In this document: positions 1 through 7,007 of the stretch, piece after piece
Layout: each line of letters starts with the position of its first letter
Position numbering within the stretch: the stretch's first letter is position 1
Source of the DNA: Bacteroidales bacterium
Lineage (GTDB): Bacteria > Bacteroidota > Bacteroidia > Bacteroidales > ML635J-15
Direction of reading: 5' to 3'
DNA length: 10,283 bases
Assembly (NCBI GenBank): GCA_028697515.1
Contig: JAQVEY010000051.1
Location: forward strand, 1 to 10,283
Made by a program: the position numbers and the translations under genes
Notes under the pieces: generated by a model
The model's database searches: none
What the model saw: the letters and a program-made list of their open reading frames with translations, nothing else
Told to the model about the DNA's origin: nothing

Positions 1-3000
1 ACAGATTATAAAAATAATTATTATGAATATGAGATACCATTGAAAGTTACTCCTCCGGGTAATTATGATGGCGATTCGGACGAAGAAGCTCCTGACAGAT
101 ATATAGTTTGGCCTGAAGAGAATAATTTAGATCTTGATTTTGAATTATTGCAACTTGTTAAGCAGGACAGAAACGATAAGATGCGAGCCGGCGATGTTAA
201 TATCAGCCTGACTAGATTATATACAATGATAGATGGAGAACGAAAGGTTAGTGTTATGGGTAATCCTAATCTGTCAAATGTGCAGACTATTATGATTGGT
301 GTTCGCAATCCTAAAAAAGAATCGGTTAATGATAATGATGATGGTAAACCAAAATGCGTAGAAGTTTGGGTAAATGAGTTGAGATTGACAGATTTCGATG
401 AAAAAGGTGGCTGGGCTGCAAATACGAGAATAACAACCAAACTTGCCGATTTTGGGTCGATTACTGTAGCTGGAAGTACAAGTAAACCAGGTTTTGGGGC
501 ATTAAACCAAAAAGTTGGTGAAAGACAAAAATCTGAAATAAATCGCTATGATATTTCTGCGAATTTTGAGTTAGGAAAATTCTTTCCCGAAAAGTGGAAC
601 GTTAAAGTACCAATGTATGTTAGTTGCTCTGAAAATGTAGAAAATCCTGAATACAACCCATTAGATCCAGATATTCCATTAAAAGTGTCTTTATCCGACC
701 CAACTCTTACAGAAGAATATAAAGATAGTATCCGAAATATTTCGCAGACATACACTATGCGTAAGAGCTTAAATTTCTCAAACGTTAAAGTAAATAAAAC
801 AACCGGTAAACCTATGATCTACGATCTGGCTAATTGGTCGGCAACATATGCATACAACGAAATTTATCAAAGAGATGTTAATACTATCTTTAAAACAAAT
901 AAAAACTATACCGGGGCTATTTATTATAATTATAATGCAACACCAAAAATTGTAGAACCATTTAAAAATGTTAAGCTGTTCAATAAAAAAGCCTTTCAGA
1001 TAATAAAAGATTTTAATTTCTATTATTTGCCATCTCAACTAGCATTTAGGACTAATCTTAATAGACAATATGGCGAAACACAGTTAAGGAATGTTTACAA
1101 TCCAAGTTTTGCTTTACCAGTGAGTGTAAATAAGAATTTTCTTTGGACAAGGCAATACGATTTTAAATATAATTTGTCTAAAAACCTTAAATTCGATTTC
1201 TCGGCAACCAATAATGCCAGAATAGATGAACCGCAAGGTCGTATTTACAAGGAGGATCCTTTATACTCCGAAAAACGCGATTCGATTATGGATAATCTTC
1301 GAAGTTTTGGACGAAACACCCAATATCATCACCAGTGGGATGTTACTTATAACTTACCAATAAATAAAATTCCTCTTCTGAATTGGGTAACTGCAAATGC
1401 AAGATATTCAGGTACTTACGACTGGACTGCGGGACCTATTACTGCCGACACATTAAATTTAGGAAATGTGTTACAAAATGGAAATGCAATGTCTGTCAAT
1501 ACTCAATTTAATTTATTGAGTTTATATAATAAAGTAAAATATTTTGACGACATTAATAAAAAGTATCGTGGCCGTCAAACGGGTAAACCCAAGAAGAAAG
1601 AAATAGAAACGGTTACTTATGAACAGGAAATATCAAAACTTCAGGAAGGAAAATCAAAAAAGATAAATCATAAGCTTAAAACTGAAGATGTAACAATAAA
1701 AGCAACAGATGCTGATGGAAAAGACGTTCCGGGAGAGACTAAAATCATAGATGAAAATAGAGCAGAATTTACACCAACAATAGCAGCTTCAGAAATTAAA
1801 TTGGTTGTAACAGGTAAAAGGGAGAAAACAGAATCTATTGCAAAGATAGTTTTTGACAATACTTTAGTCTTATTAATGAGTGTAAAAAATGTTTCAATTG
1901 GATTTACCGAAACAAATGGCACACTCTTACCCGGTTATTTGCCAAATACTTATATTCTTGGGATGTCAAATTATGTTGCTAATCCCGAAATGTTTGGACC
2001 ATCTTCAGCAATCAGAACCCCTACAATACCTTTTATTTTAGGTTGGCAAGAAGATAATTTTGGAGAATGGGCAGTAAATAATAATGTAGTTACACGTGAT
2101 ACCTCAAATGTTGAAGCTTTTATGGGGACACTAAACCGTAATTGGAATATTAGAGCCTCATTAGAACCAATAAGAGATTTTAGAATAGATTTAACAATGA
2201 CTCATTCATTTAGCCAAAATGAAAATAATTATTTAAGGTATGGCTATAATGAAAACACGGGAATTAATGAATTTATGAGGCTTAATCCAGTCGAGACTGG
2301 TAATTTTTCAATGTCTGTCATTACATTTGGAACTGCTTTCGAAAAGTTTAAAAACAAAGGCGATTACACTTCAGCAACATTTACTAACTTCGACGAGAAT
2401 AGGATAATCGTTGCAAATCGTCTTGCATCACAAAGACCAGGATATGACCCTTCAGATATTGATACTTATGGATTTCCTTCGGGATATGGTAAAACCTCTC
2501 AAGATGTGTTGATACCTGCTTTTCTTGCAGCTTACACAAATAAAAGTGCCGAAATTGTAAGCCTCGAGACTTTTCCATCTGTTTTAAGTGCATTACCTAA
2601 TTGGAGAATTACTTATGATGGACTTGGTAAAATACCTAAACTTAAGAAATATTTCCGTACTGTTAACTTAAATCATGTATATAGGTCAACCTTTAATATT
2701 GGTTCATATCAAACAAGATTATCAAACGAATATTACGAGGATAATGGCTTTAATATTATTCGTGACGAACTTGAGAATTATTATTCAAAATATCAAATTA
2801 ATGGAATAAGTATTTCGGAACAATTCTCTCCATTAATTTCTATTGATATGACTATGATTAATAGTTTTATTCTTAAACTTGAAATTAAAAAGACTCGTAA
2901 TCTTAATATGAGTTTTAGCAATAATCAGTTAACTGAATTAAAAACAGATGAGTATATTATTGGAACAGGATATAGATTTAAGGAAGTTGAAATAGTTATT

Positions 3001-3288
3001 AAATCGGGTGGAAGGCAGAGAAATTATAAGAGCGACCTTAATCTCAGACTTGATTTCTCGGTTAGAAATACAATGACTGTAATTAGAAAACTAGAGGAGG
3101 GATTTAATCAGCCTACAGCCGGAAATCTGACTTTTACGATTAAAACTTCAGCAGATTATGCATTAAGTAACAGATTTAATTTAAGATTATTCTACGATCA
3201 GGTTATTAATAGACCAACGCTTGGAGTTACATTCCCAACATCAAATACAAAATTTGGGGTCACCCTGAGATTTACTCTTGCAACATAA
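1..3288 (+). CDS. sprA: SprA/Sov, T9SS outer-membrane translocon (3' part, 5' end outside window)
   Basis: This is the C-terminal part of the giant outer-membrane beta-barrel that forms the protein-conducting channel of the type IX secretion system. The frame is open from base 1 (reading TDYKNNYYEYEIPLKVTPPG), so the gene starts upstream; a TTG at 40 is internal, not a start. About 1095 residues are visible, a little under half of the roughly 2400 usual for SprA. The sequence shows many short alternating aromatic/polar strands, the SprA-typical stretch TNGTLLPGYLPNTYILG near 1909-1960, and the ending FPTSNTKFGVTLRFTLAT, which resembles a terminal barrel strand. A lysine-rich, soluble-looking segment encoded at about 1580-1850 (key part KKINHKLKTEDVTIKATD) interrupts the barrel pattern. 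I recall this segment from other Bacteroidales SprA proteins, so it does not look like a foreign insertion. gcvH follows after 60 bp. The SprA assignment is strong from overall resemblance; strand positions are not resolved by eye. Confidence 0.93.
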   Translation, partial: TDYKNNYYEYEIPLKVTPPGNYDGDSDEEAPDRYIVWPEENNLDLDFELLQLVKQDRNDKMRAGDVNISLTRLYTMIDGERKVSVMGNPNLSNVQTIMIGVRNPKKESVNDNDDGKPKCVEVWVNELRLTDFDEKGGWAANTRITTKLADFGSITVAGSTSKPGFGALNQKVGERQKSEINRYDISANFELGKFFPEKWNVKVPMYVSCSENVENPEYNPLDPDIPLKVSLSDPTLTEEYKDSIRNISQTYTMRKSLNFSNVKVNKTTGKPMIYDLANWSATYAYNEIYQRDVNTIFKTNKNYTGAIYYNYNATPKIVEPFKNVKLFNKKAFQIIKDFNFYYLPSQLAFRTNLNRQYGETQLRNVYNPSFALPVSVNKNFLWTRQYDFKYNLSKNLKFDFSATNNARIDEPQGRIYKEDPLYSEKRDSIMDNLRSFGRNTQYHHQWDVTYNLPINKIPLLNWVTANARYSGTYDWTAGPITADTLNLGNVLQNGNAMSVNTQFNLLSLYNKVKYFDDINKKYRGRQTGKPKKKEIETVTYEQEISKLQEGKSKKINHKLKTEDVTIKATDADGKDVPGETKIIDENRAEFTPTIAASEIKLVVTGKREKTESIAKIVFDNTLVLLMSVKNVSIGFTETNGTLLPGYLPNTYILGMSNYVANPEMFGPSSAIRTPTIPFILGWQEDNFGEWAVNNNVVTRDTSNVEAFMGTLNRNWNIRASLEPIRDFRIDLTMTHSFSQNENNYLRYGYNENTGINEFMRLNPVETGNFSMSVITFGTAFEKFKNKGDYTSATFTNFDENRIIVANRLASQRPGYDPSDIDTYGFPSGYGKTSQDVLIPAFLAAYTNKSAEIVSLETFPSVLSALPNWRITYDGLGKIPKLKKYFRTVNLNHVYRSTFNIGSYQTRLSNEYYEDNGFNIIRDELENYYSKYQINGISISEQFSPLISIDMTMINSFILKLEIKKTRNLNMSFSNNQLTELKTDEYIIGTGYRFKEVEIVIKSGGRQRNYKSDLNLRLDFSVRNTMTVIRKLEEGFNQPTAGNLTFTIKTSADYALSNRFNLRLFYDQVINRPTLGVTFPTSNTKFGVTLRFTLAT

Positions 3289-3308
3289 AAAAAAATGTGT
3301 TTAATTTG
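3278..3308 (+). promoter_or_regulatory. candidate gcvH promoter overlapping the end of sprA
   Basis: TTG at 3278-3280, a 20-bp spacer, then TTAATTTG at 3301-3308, one base off the Bacteroidota -7 consensus TAnnTTTG. The geometry and the -7 sequence are identical to the candidate acpP promoter at 8769-8800. The -33 element lies in the last codons of sprA, so gcvH could be transcribed independently with a leader of about 35 nt. The site is AT-rich, so a chance match is possible. Confidence 0.35.
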
Positions 3309-3348
3309 AGTTTTTATTATTAGTATTTAATCTATAAATGAAATTATT

Positions 3349-3729
3349 ATGAATATTCCTACAAATTTGAAGTATGCAGAATCACACGAATGGTTACGCA
3401 TAGAAGGTGAAATGGCTTATATCGGTATTACTGAATTTGCTGCAACAGCTCTGGGAGATATAGTTTTTATCGAAATTGAAACCGAAGGCGAAAACCTTGA
3501 TAAGGGTGAATCTTTTGGAACCATCGAAGCTGTTAAAACTGTTTCAGATATTTATATGCCTGTAGGTGGCGAAGTTGTTGAAGTAAATCAGGCAATCATT
3601 GAAGATCCAGCTTTGGTTAACAAAGATTGTTTTGGGGAAGGTTGGTTGATAAAAATTAAAATGAATAACCCAGCTGAAGCAAACAATTTGCTTGATGCAG
3701 TAGCTTATTCTGAAGTAGCAAAAGACTAG
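3349..3729 (+). CDS. gcvH: glycine cleavage system H protein
   Basis: A 126-residue lipoyl-carrier protein of the glycine cleavage complex. It shuttles the aminomethyl group from glycine decarboxylase (P) to the T protein and is reoxidised by the L protein, in the cytoplasm. The length is normal for the family. The N-terminus carries the typical YAESHEWLRIEG, followed by YIGITEFAATALGDIVFIE. The lipoylation motif GTIEAVKTVSDIYMPVGGEV places the modified lysine at residue 63. The C-terminal NKDCFGEGWLIKIK is also characteristic. The ATG is preceded by an AT-rich leader without a Shine-Dalgarno sequence, as usual in this phylum. The genes for P, T, L and lipoate attachment are not in the window. 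It sits 60 bp after sprA and 39 bp before the cytidylyltransferase. I recall a sprA-gcvH neighbourhood from other Bacteroidota, so this is probably conserved synteny rather than a functional link. Confidence 0.97.
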   Translation: MNIPTNLKYAESHEWLRIEGEMAYIGITEFAATALGDIVFIEIETEGENLDKGESFGTIEAVKTVSDIYMPVGGEVVEVNQAIIEDPALVNKDCFGEGWLIKIKMNNPAEANNLLDAVAYSEVAKD

Positions 3730-3768
3730 TTCCTCTTTATACACTTTCTAGCTGATTAGATATTTCTT

Positions 3769-4488
3769 ATGTCTGAATTAAAAGTTTACGCACTTATTCT
3801 TTCCGGTGGTTCTGGTAACCGTTTTGGGAATGTTATGCCAAAACAATTTGCTGATGTTTATGGCAAAACCATTCTCGATTATTGCGTAAGCAATTTTAAT
3901 AATCATCCGCTAATTAGTAAAATAGTTGTTGTAAGCAATCCGGAACATATTCAAAGAACAAAACAGATTGTAAAGGGAGGTAAATTTCCAAAAGTTATTT
4001 CAGTAGTTGAAGGTGGTTCTACGAGAGGAGAATCCTCATATTTGGGGTTAATGGAAATCTCTCGCATTGAAAAAGATACAGAAAATTTAAAAGTTTTGGT
4101 TCAGGATGCCGTAAGACCTTTTACAAGTAAGAAGATTATCGATGATGTGATAGAAAGGCTTACAGTTAATAATGTTGTTACTGTAGCTGTTCCCACAACA
4201 GATACAATTTATATTGCTGGTAATAACGGAAGTCTGGAACACATCCCTGACAGAAGCAAAATTTTAAAGGCTCAAACTCCTCAAGGTTTTGACTATAAAC
4301 TTTTATTGAATGCTTACGAAAAACACGAAAAAGTTAATCGCTTTAAACAAACAGATGATTGCAGCATTGTGAATAAAGTATTTCCGGAGGAGGAGATCTA
4401 TATAGTTAAGGGTGATATAAATAATGTAAAAATTACATTTTCCGAAGATCTGGAATATTTCAGACAGATATTAAAAACAAAACGCTGA
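3769..4488 (+). CDS. ispD: IspD/TarI-family cytidylyltransferase (probably 2-C-methyl-D-erythritol 4-phosphate cytidylyltransferase)
   Basis: A 239-residue CTP-dependent sugar/polyol-phosphate cytidylyltransferase. In IspD the reaction is CTP plus methylerythritol 4-phosphate to CDP-methylerythritol, the third step of the MEP isoprenoid pathway. The nucleotide-binding loop LSGGSGNRFGNVMPKQF (residues 11-27) supplies R18 and K25. Further family landmarks are GGSTRGESSYLGL (82-94), D113/R116 in VQDAVRPF, VPTTDT (141-146), R162, TPQGF (170-174), TDDCS (195-199) and K221 in VKIT. The usual IspD signature is (V/I)HDAARPF; here the His is Gln and the second Ala is Val. DAVRPF and the GNVMPKQF loop recall TarI/ribitol-5-phosphate cytidylyltransferases, so the substrate is less certain than the fold. 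There is no adjacent ispF, and no reductase gene as in tarIJ clusters. The gene follows gcvH by 39 bp. Its TGA stop lies inside the palindromic terminator at 4472-4511. Confidence 0.85.
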   Translation: MSELKVYALILSGGSGNRFGNVMPKQFADVYGKTILDYCVSNFNNHPLISKIVVVSNPEHIQRTKQIVKGGKFPKVISVVEGGSTRGESSYLGLMEISRIEKDTENLKVLVQDAVRPFTSKKIIDDVIERLTVNNVVTVAVPTTDTIYIAGNNGSLEHIPDRSKILKAQTPQGFDYKLLLNAYEKHEKVNRFKQTDDCSIVNKVFPEEEIYIVKGDINNVKITFSEDLEYFRQILKTKR

Positions 4489-4511
4489 AAATTTTCAGCG
4501 TTTTGTTTTTA
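4472..4511. terminator. perfect 40-bp palindrome, bidirectional terminator
   Basis: Bases 4472-4491 and 4492-4511 are exact reverse complements (20-bp arms, no spacer). The core is ACGCTGAAAATTTTCAGCGT, flanked by AAAACAAA on the left and its complement on the right. RNA from either strand can form a stem rich in CGCTG pairs, with an A-rich 5' flank and a U-rich 3' tail, as expected for an intrinsic terminator working in both directions. It lies between two convergent genes and includes the cytidylyltransferase stop (TGA, 4486-4488) and the minus-strand kinase stop (TAA, 4511-4509). Confidence 0.9.
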
Positions 4512-5525
4512 GATTTCCGACAACAAACTTATTGGATCTATTGGTACAACACCTGCTTTTTCGCAAACTAATCCACCCGAAATGTTGGATAAAAAAGCAA
4601 TATGTTCATTACTGGCACCGGAACATAGCAATAAAGAAGCTACACTTATTACGGTGTCACCGGCTCCCGAAACATCTGCAATATCCCTTACAATAGCTGG
4701 ATATTGAATGCAATTGTTTTTATCACAAATTAGTAAGCCTTTCTCTGATAAAGTTAAGATCAGTTTGTCGATGTTGAATTCTTTTATAAACTTAGCGGAA
4801 TATTCTTTGATTAATTTAATATCATTTTTAGGAATATCACATTTAACACCTTCACAAAACTCTTTAAGATTTGGTTTGAATAAATTTACATCTTTATAAT
4901 ATCCGAAATTTCGCTTTTTAGGATCTGCAGTTGTATAGATTTTTTCCTCCTTCGAGAATTTTGTAATTTCATTAATTGTATAGTCTGTTAAAACACCTTT
5001 GTCGTAATCTTCAAAAATTATAACATCAACGGACTTTTCTTTGCATATCTTTTTTATCTTATCTATAAGTTCGTCAGCAGTATTTTTATCAATATTTGTT
5101 TCAATTTCGTCATCTACTCTTAGTAAATGTTGATTACTACTAATTATTCTAGTTTTAACTGTAGTCTTACGATTTTTATTGCAGATAATACCAATCTCAC
5201 TTAGATTATGTGATTTTAAAAGCTGCTTAAAAATAATTGACTTTTCATCATCTCCAATAACCGAACATAAATAAGTAGTTGCGCCAAGTGAACGAACATT
5301 AATAGCAACATTTGCAGCACCACCTAATCTGTACTCAGATTCAGTTACTGAAACTATTGGTATAGGAGCCTCCGGAGAAATTCTGTTAACCTTACCCCAC
5401 AAATAGGAATCAACCATAACATCTCCAACGATTAGAACATTTTTAGTTCTAAAAGCATCAAGATACGCCTTTACCTCTTGTTTTGAAATAATTGAATCCA
5501 TGTTTTTATTATCCGTTTCAGACAT
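4509..5525 (-). CDS. rfaE1: PfkB-family kinase, RfaE1/HldE N-domain type (D-glycero-beta-D-manno-heptose-7-phosphate kinase-like)
   Basis: A 338-residue ribokinase-fold sugar kinase. The closest pattern I recognise is the kinase half of HldE (RfaE), which converts heptose 7-phosphate to heptose 1,7-bisphosphate on the way to ADP-heptose for LPS core. It has GDVMVDSYLWGKVNRISPEAP (starting at residue 34), the first PfkB signature GGAANVA (68-74), EDYDKGVL in the middle, the ADPKKRNF segment and the second PfkB signature DVSGAGDTV (284-292), whose D290 is the likely catalytic base. The C-terminal nucleotidyltransferase domain of fused HldE proteins is absent, so a separate partner would have to be encoded elsewhere. 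The ATG at 5525 is chosen because the open frame allows it and it lies 4 bp after the upstream gene's stop; residue 9 is an alternative Met. The gene is convergent with the cytidylyltransferase and shares its terminator. The heptose substrate is inferred. Confidence 0.85.
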   Translation of the reverse strand: MSETDNKNMDSIISKQEVKAYLDAFRTKNVLIVGDVMVDSYLWGKVNRISPEAPIPIVSVTESEYRLGGAANVAINVRSLGATTYLCSVIGDDEKSIIFKQLLKSHNLSEIGIICNKNRKTTVKTRIISSNQHLLRVDDEIETNIDKNTADELIDKIKKICKEKSVDVIIFEDYDKGVLTDYTINEITKFSKEEKIYTTADPKKRNFGYYKDVNLFKPNLKEFCEGVKCDIPKNDIKLIKEYSAKFIKEFNIDKLILTLSEKGLLICDKNNCIQYPAIVRDIADVSGAGDTVISVASLLLCSGASNEHIAFLSNISGGLVCEKAGVVPIDPISLLSEI

Positions 5526-5529
5526 ATAA

Positions 5530-6483
5530 TTATTTTTTCTTGAGAACGATTTTTAATTTAATATATTGCGAAAACTGAACTGCAGGCTCTACCATATCGG
5601 GATTTATTATAATATCATAAGTATTATATGGCAGCTTATTGTAAAAAATGTTTATTTTCTCATTTGGATTGACTAATGTAACATCTGTTGCATTCCCAAC
5701 CAATGCCTCATAATTTGTAGGCATATACGAAGAAAAAGGAGAATAACATGAAATTGGGTATGTACAAGAATTGGTTTCTTCTAGTGATTTATAATCAGCT
5801 TCAAAACTATAGCCTAGCTTAGCGAAATCAGTCATAAATTGATTCAACAAATTTATGCATTCAGTTCTTAATGTATTATATATTGTCTTGTGATCATTTA
5901 CAATATAATCAACTCTAATTATGTCATAAATCTCATTTTTAGCAGCCATTTTTAGATATTTATCAGCATTTGCACGATCTGTATATCTTATATGAATATT
6001 CTTTTTTATTTCGTAACCTTTTGGAACTTCAACATATTTTTTACTGAAGATTTTCTTTTCTTTTTCTCTCGCAAAAATGGGGGTTTGCGAAATAAAATCA
6101 ACATATACTTCAGAATCCTCTATTCCCGCATCACTTAAAAAACTTGCAATTCTTTGATCTGTCAGTTCAAAACATGTTTCAAGATTTTCTGAAATTTGAG
6201 ATAATCCTAAAATCATTATATAGGTGTCTGCTTTTACATTCATTAAAGCTTTTACATCAATATATATTACAGTATCATTAATTTGAGTATAATTGTAATA
6301 GCTCGCTTGTTGGTAGTATGCATTTGAATTTACATTATTTAATTCACGATAATCGCCAACATAATCAAATTCTGTTGACTTCAGATCCGATTTACTTTGA
6401 TAAGCCCAATTTCCGGCACCTTGAGCATAAATGCTTAAAGAATAAGCAATTACCGATAAGCTTAATAAGATAGTTTTTTTCAT
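5530..6483 (-). CDS. secreted SIMPL/DUF541-like protein, function unknown
   Basis: A 317-residue exported protein with a clear Sec signal peptide: MKKT, a hydrophobic stretch, and SIYA|QG with predicted cleavage after residue 20. No lipobox Cys is present. Residues about 70-255 show the layout of SIMPL (DUF541) proteins. A strand ending in ADTYIMILGLS is followed by a helix with LTDQRIASFLSDAGIEDSEVYVDF (about 107-130), where GI plus an acidic residue is typical. After that come GYEIKKNIHIRYTD (157-169) and a C-terminal helix with LLNQFMTDFAKLGYSFEADY (212-231). The last 60 residues, from about 257, form an extra beta-rich tail ending in KIVLKKK that I cannot assign. SIMPL proteins are periplasmic or envelope proteins of poorly known role, some linked to stress. 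The RfaE1-like kinase starts 4 bp downstream, so the two are almost certainly co-transcribed. Family assignment rests on pattern reading only; the gene and its export are much surer than the family. Confidence 0.8.
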   Translation of the reverse strand: MKKTILLSLSVIAYSLSIYAQGAGNWAYQSKSDLKSTEFDYVGDYRELNNVNSNAYYQQASYYNYTQINDTVIYIDVKALMNVKADTYIMILGLSQISENLETCFELTDQRIASFLSDAGIEDSEVYVDFISQTPIFAREKEKKIFSKKYVEVPKGYEIKKNIHIRYTDRANADKYLKMAAKNEIYDIIRVDYIVNDHKTIYNTLRTECINLLNQFMTDFAKLGYSFEADYKSLEETNSCTYPISCYSPFSSYMPTNYEALVGNATDVTLVNPNEKINIFYNKLPYNTYDIIINPDMVEPAVQFSQYIKLKIVLKKK

Positions 6484-6497
6484 AATTATTTGGTTTT

Positions 6498-6514
6498 TAG
6501 TTTTGCCAAAATTA
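6498..6514. promoter_or_regulatory. face-to-face TAnnTTTG elements upstream of the SIMPL-like gene
   Basis: On the minus strand, bases 6514-6507 read TAATTTTG, a perfect match to the Bacteroidota -7 consensus TAnnTTTG, about 25 bp upstream of the SIMPL-like ATG. On the plus strand, bases 6498-6505 read TAGTTTTG, also a perfect match, and the two share an inverted repeat TTTTG-C-CAAAA (6501-6511). I see no TTG at the right -33 distance for the minus-strand element. The plus-strand element has no gene close downstream, so it may simply be the symmetric half of a regulator or polymerase site. Confidence 0.4.
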
Positions 6515-6613
6515 GAAAAAAGCTATTAAATATTTATATTATTATAAATAAAATTGAATTTCAGATAAGATTTATTATTAAAATACAAAATAAAACATAA
6601 ATCTGCTCTAAGT

Positions 6614-6910
6614 TTAAGAAAACATATGTGTTGCCTGAGATAATCCAAAAACAAGAGAAACCAAACCTAAAACTAATGCTATCCAACCAAGTTTTTGTTT
6701 TTTAATTCCTGCAATCACACCACCAATTATACTTATTAATCCAGTTAACATTGCAATATTTCCCAACATCATTTTTAAATCATGATAATGAATCCAAATT
6801 GCATCTCCTTCTGTTGTCTCAACAAGCGGAATAACATTAATTTGATTATGCAGGGCAATTCCAACACCTGCTACTGCAATAATAATTGCGACAATACTTA
6901 ATACTTTCAT
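6614..6910 (-). CDS. small three-helix membrane protein, function unknown
   Basis: A 98-residue protein with three hydrophobic segments: residues about 3-20 (VLSIVAIIIAVAGVGIAL), 49-69 (LGNIAMLTGLISIIGGVIAG) and 74-90 (LGWIALVLGLVSLVFGL). The first two are joined by a polar loop (about 21-48) containing ETTEGDAIWIHYHDLKMM, with two His and several acidic residues. The second and third are joined by a short basic turn, IKKQKLG. Glycine spacing in the last two helices suggests close packing. I do not recognise a family, and no catalytic motif is evident. The first helix could be a signal anchor. It is encoded on the same strand as the endonuclease (97 bp upstream) and the SIMPL-like gene (130 bp downstream); the gaps suggest its own transcript. 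Codon use looks like its neighbours. Coding status is supported by consistent transmembrane character and an ATG start. Confidence 0.75.
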   Translation of the reverse strand: MKVLSIVAIIIAVAGVGIALHNQINVIPLVETTEGDAIWIHYHDLKMMLGNIAMLTGLISIIGGVIAGIKKQKLGWIALVLGLVSLVFGLSQATHMFS

Positions 6911-6999
6911 GGTAAAATAGTTTAAATTAGAATTCTAAAATTAAATAAATATTTTGGATTAAGTAAGATTTTATTAAAAATATTTAAGCTTAGTTATAA

Positions 7000-7007
7000 C
7001 AAATTTA
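7000..7007 (-). promoter_or_regulatory. candidate -7 element for the small membrane protein gene
   Basis: Read on the minus strand, bases 7007-7000 are TAAATTTG, which fits TAnnTTTG. They lie directly after the endonuclease stop codon and about 90 bp upstream of the 6910 ATG. No TTG is found at the expected -33 spacing and the surroundings are very AT-rich, so this is weak. Confidence 0.22.

Noticed and set aside
40..42. TTG as a possible start for the first gene
   Set aside because: The same frame is open back to base 1 and encodes typical SprA sequence (YYEYEIP), so the gene begins outside the window.
1249..1257. Shine-Dalgarno-like AAGGAGGAT within sprA
   Set aside because: It is internal to a continuous coding frame with no suitable start after it, and Bacteroidota make little use of Shine-Dalgarno sequences.
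6568..6604. Inverted repeat AGATTTAT ... ATAAATCT after the small membrane protein gene
   Set aside because: The arms are short and almost free of G/C, the loop is 21 nt and there is no U-tract, so it is a poor terminator and likely chance in AT-rich DNA.
6927..6938. 12-bp palindrome TTAGAATTCTAA upstream of the small membrane protein gene
   Set aside because: It is isolated, AT-rich and not repeated elsewhere in the window; expected by chance.
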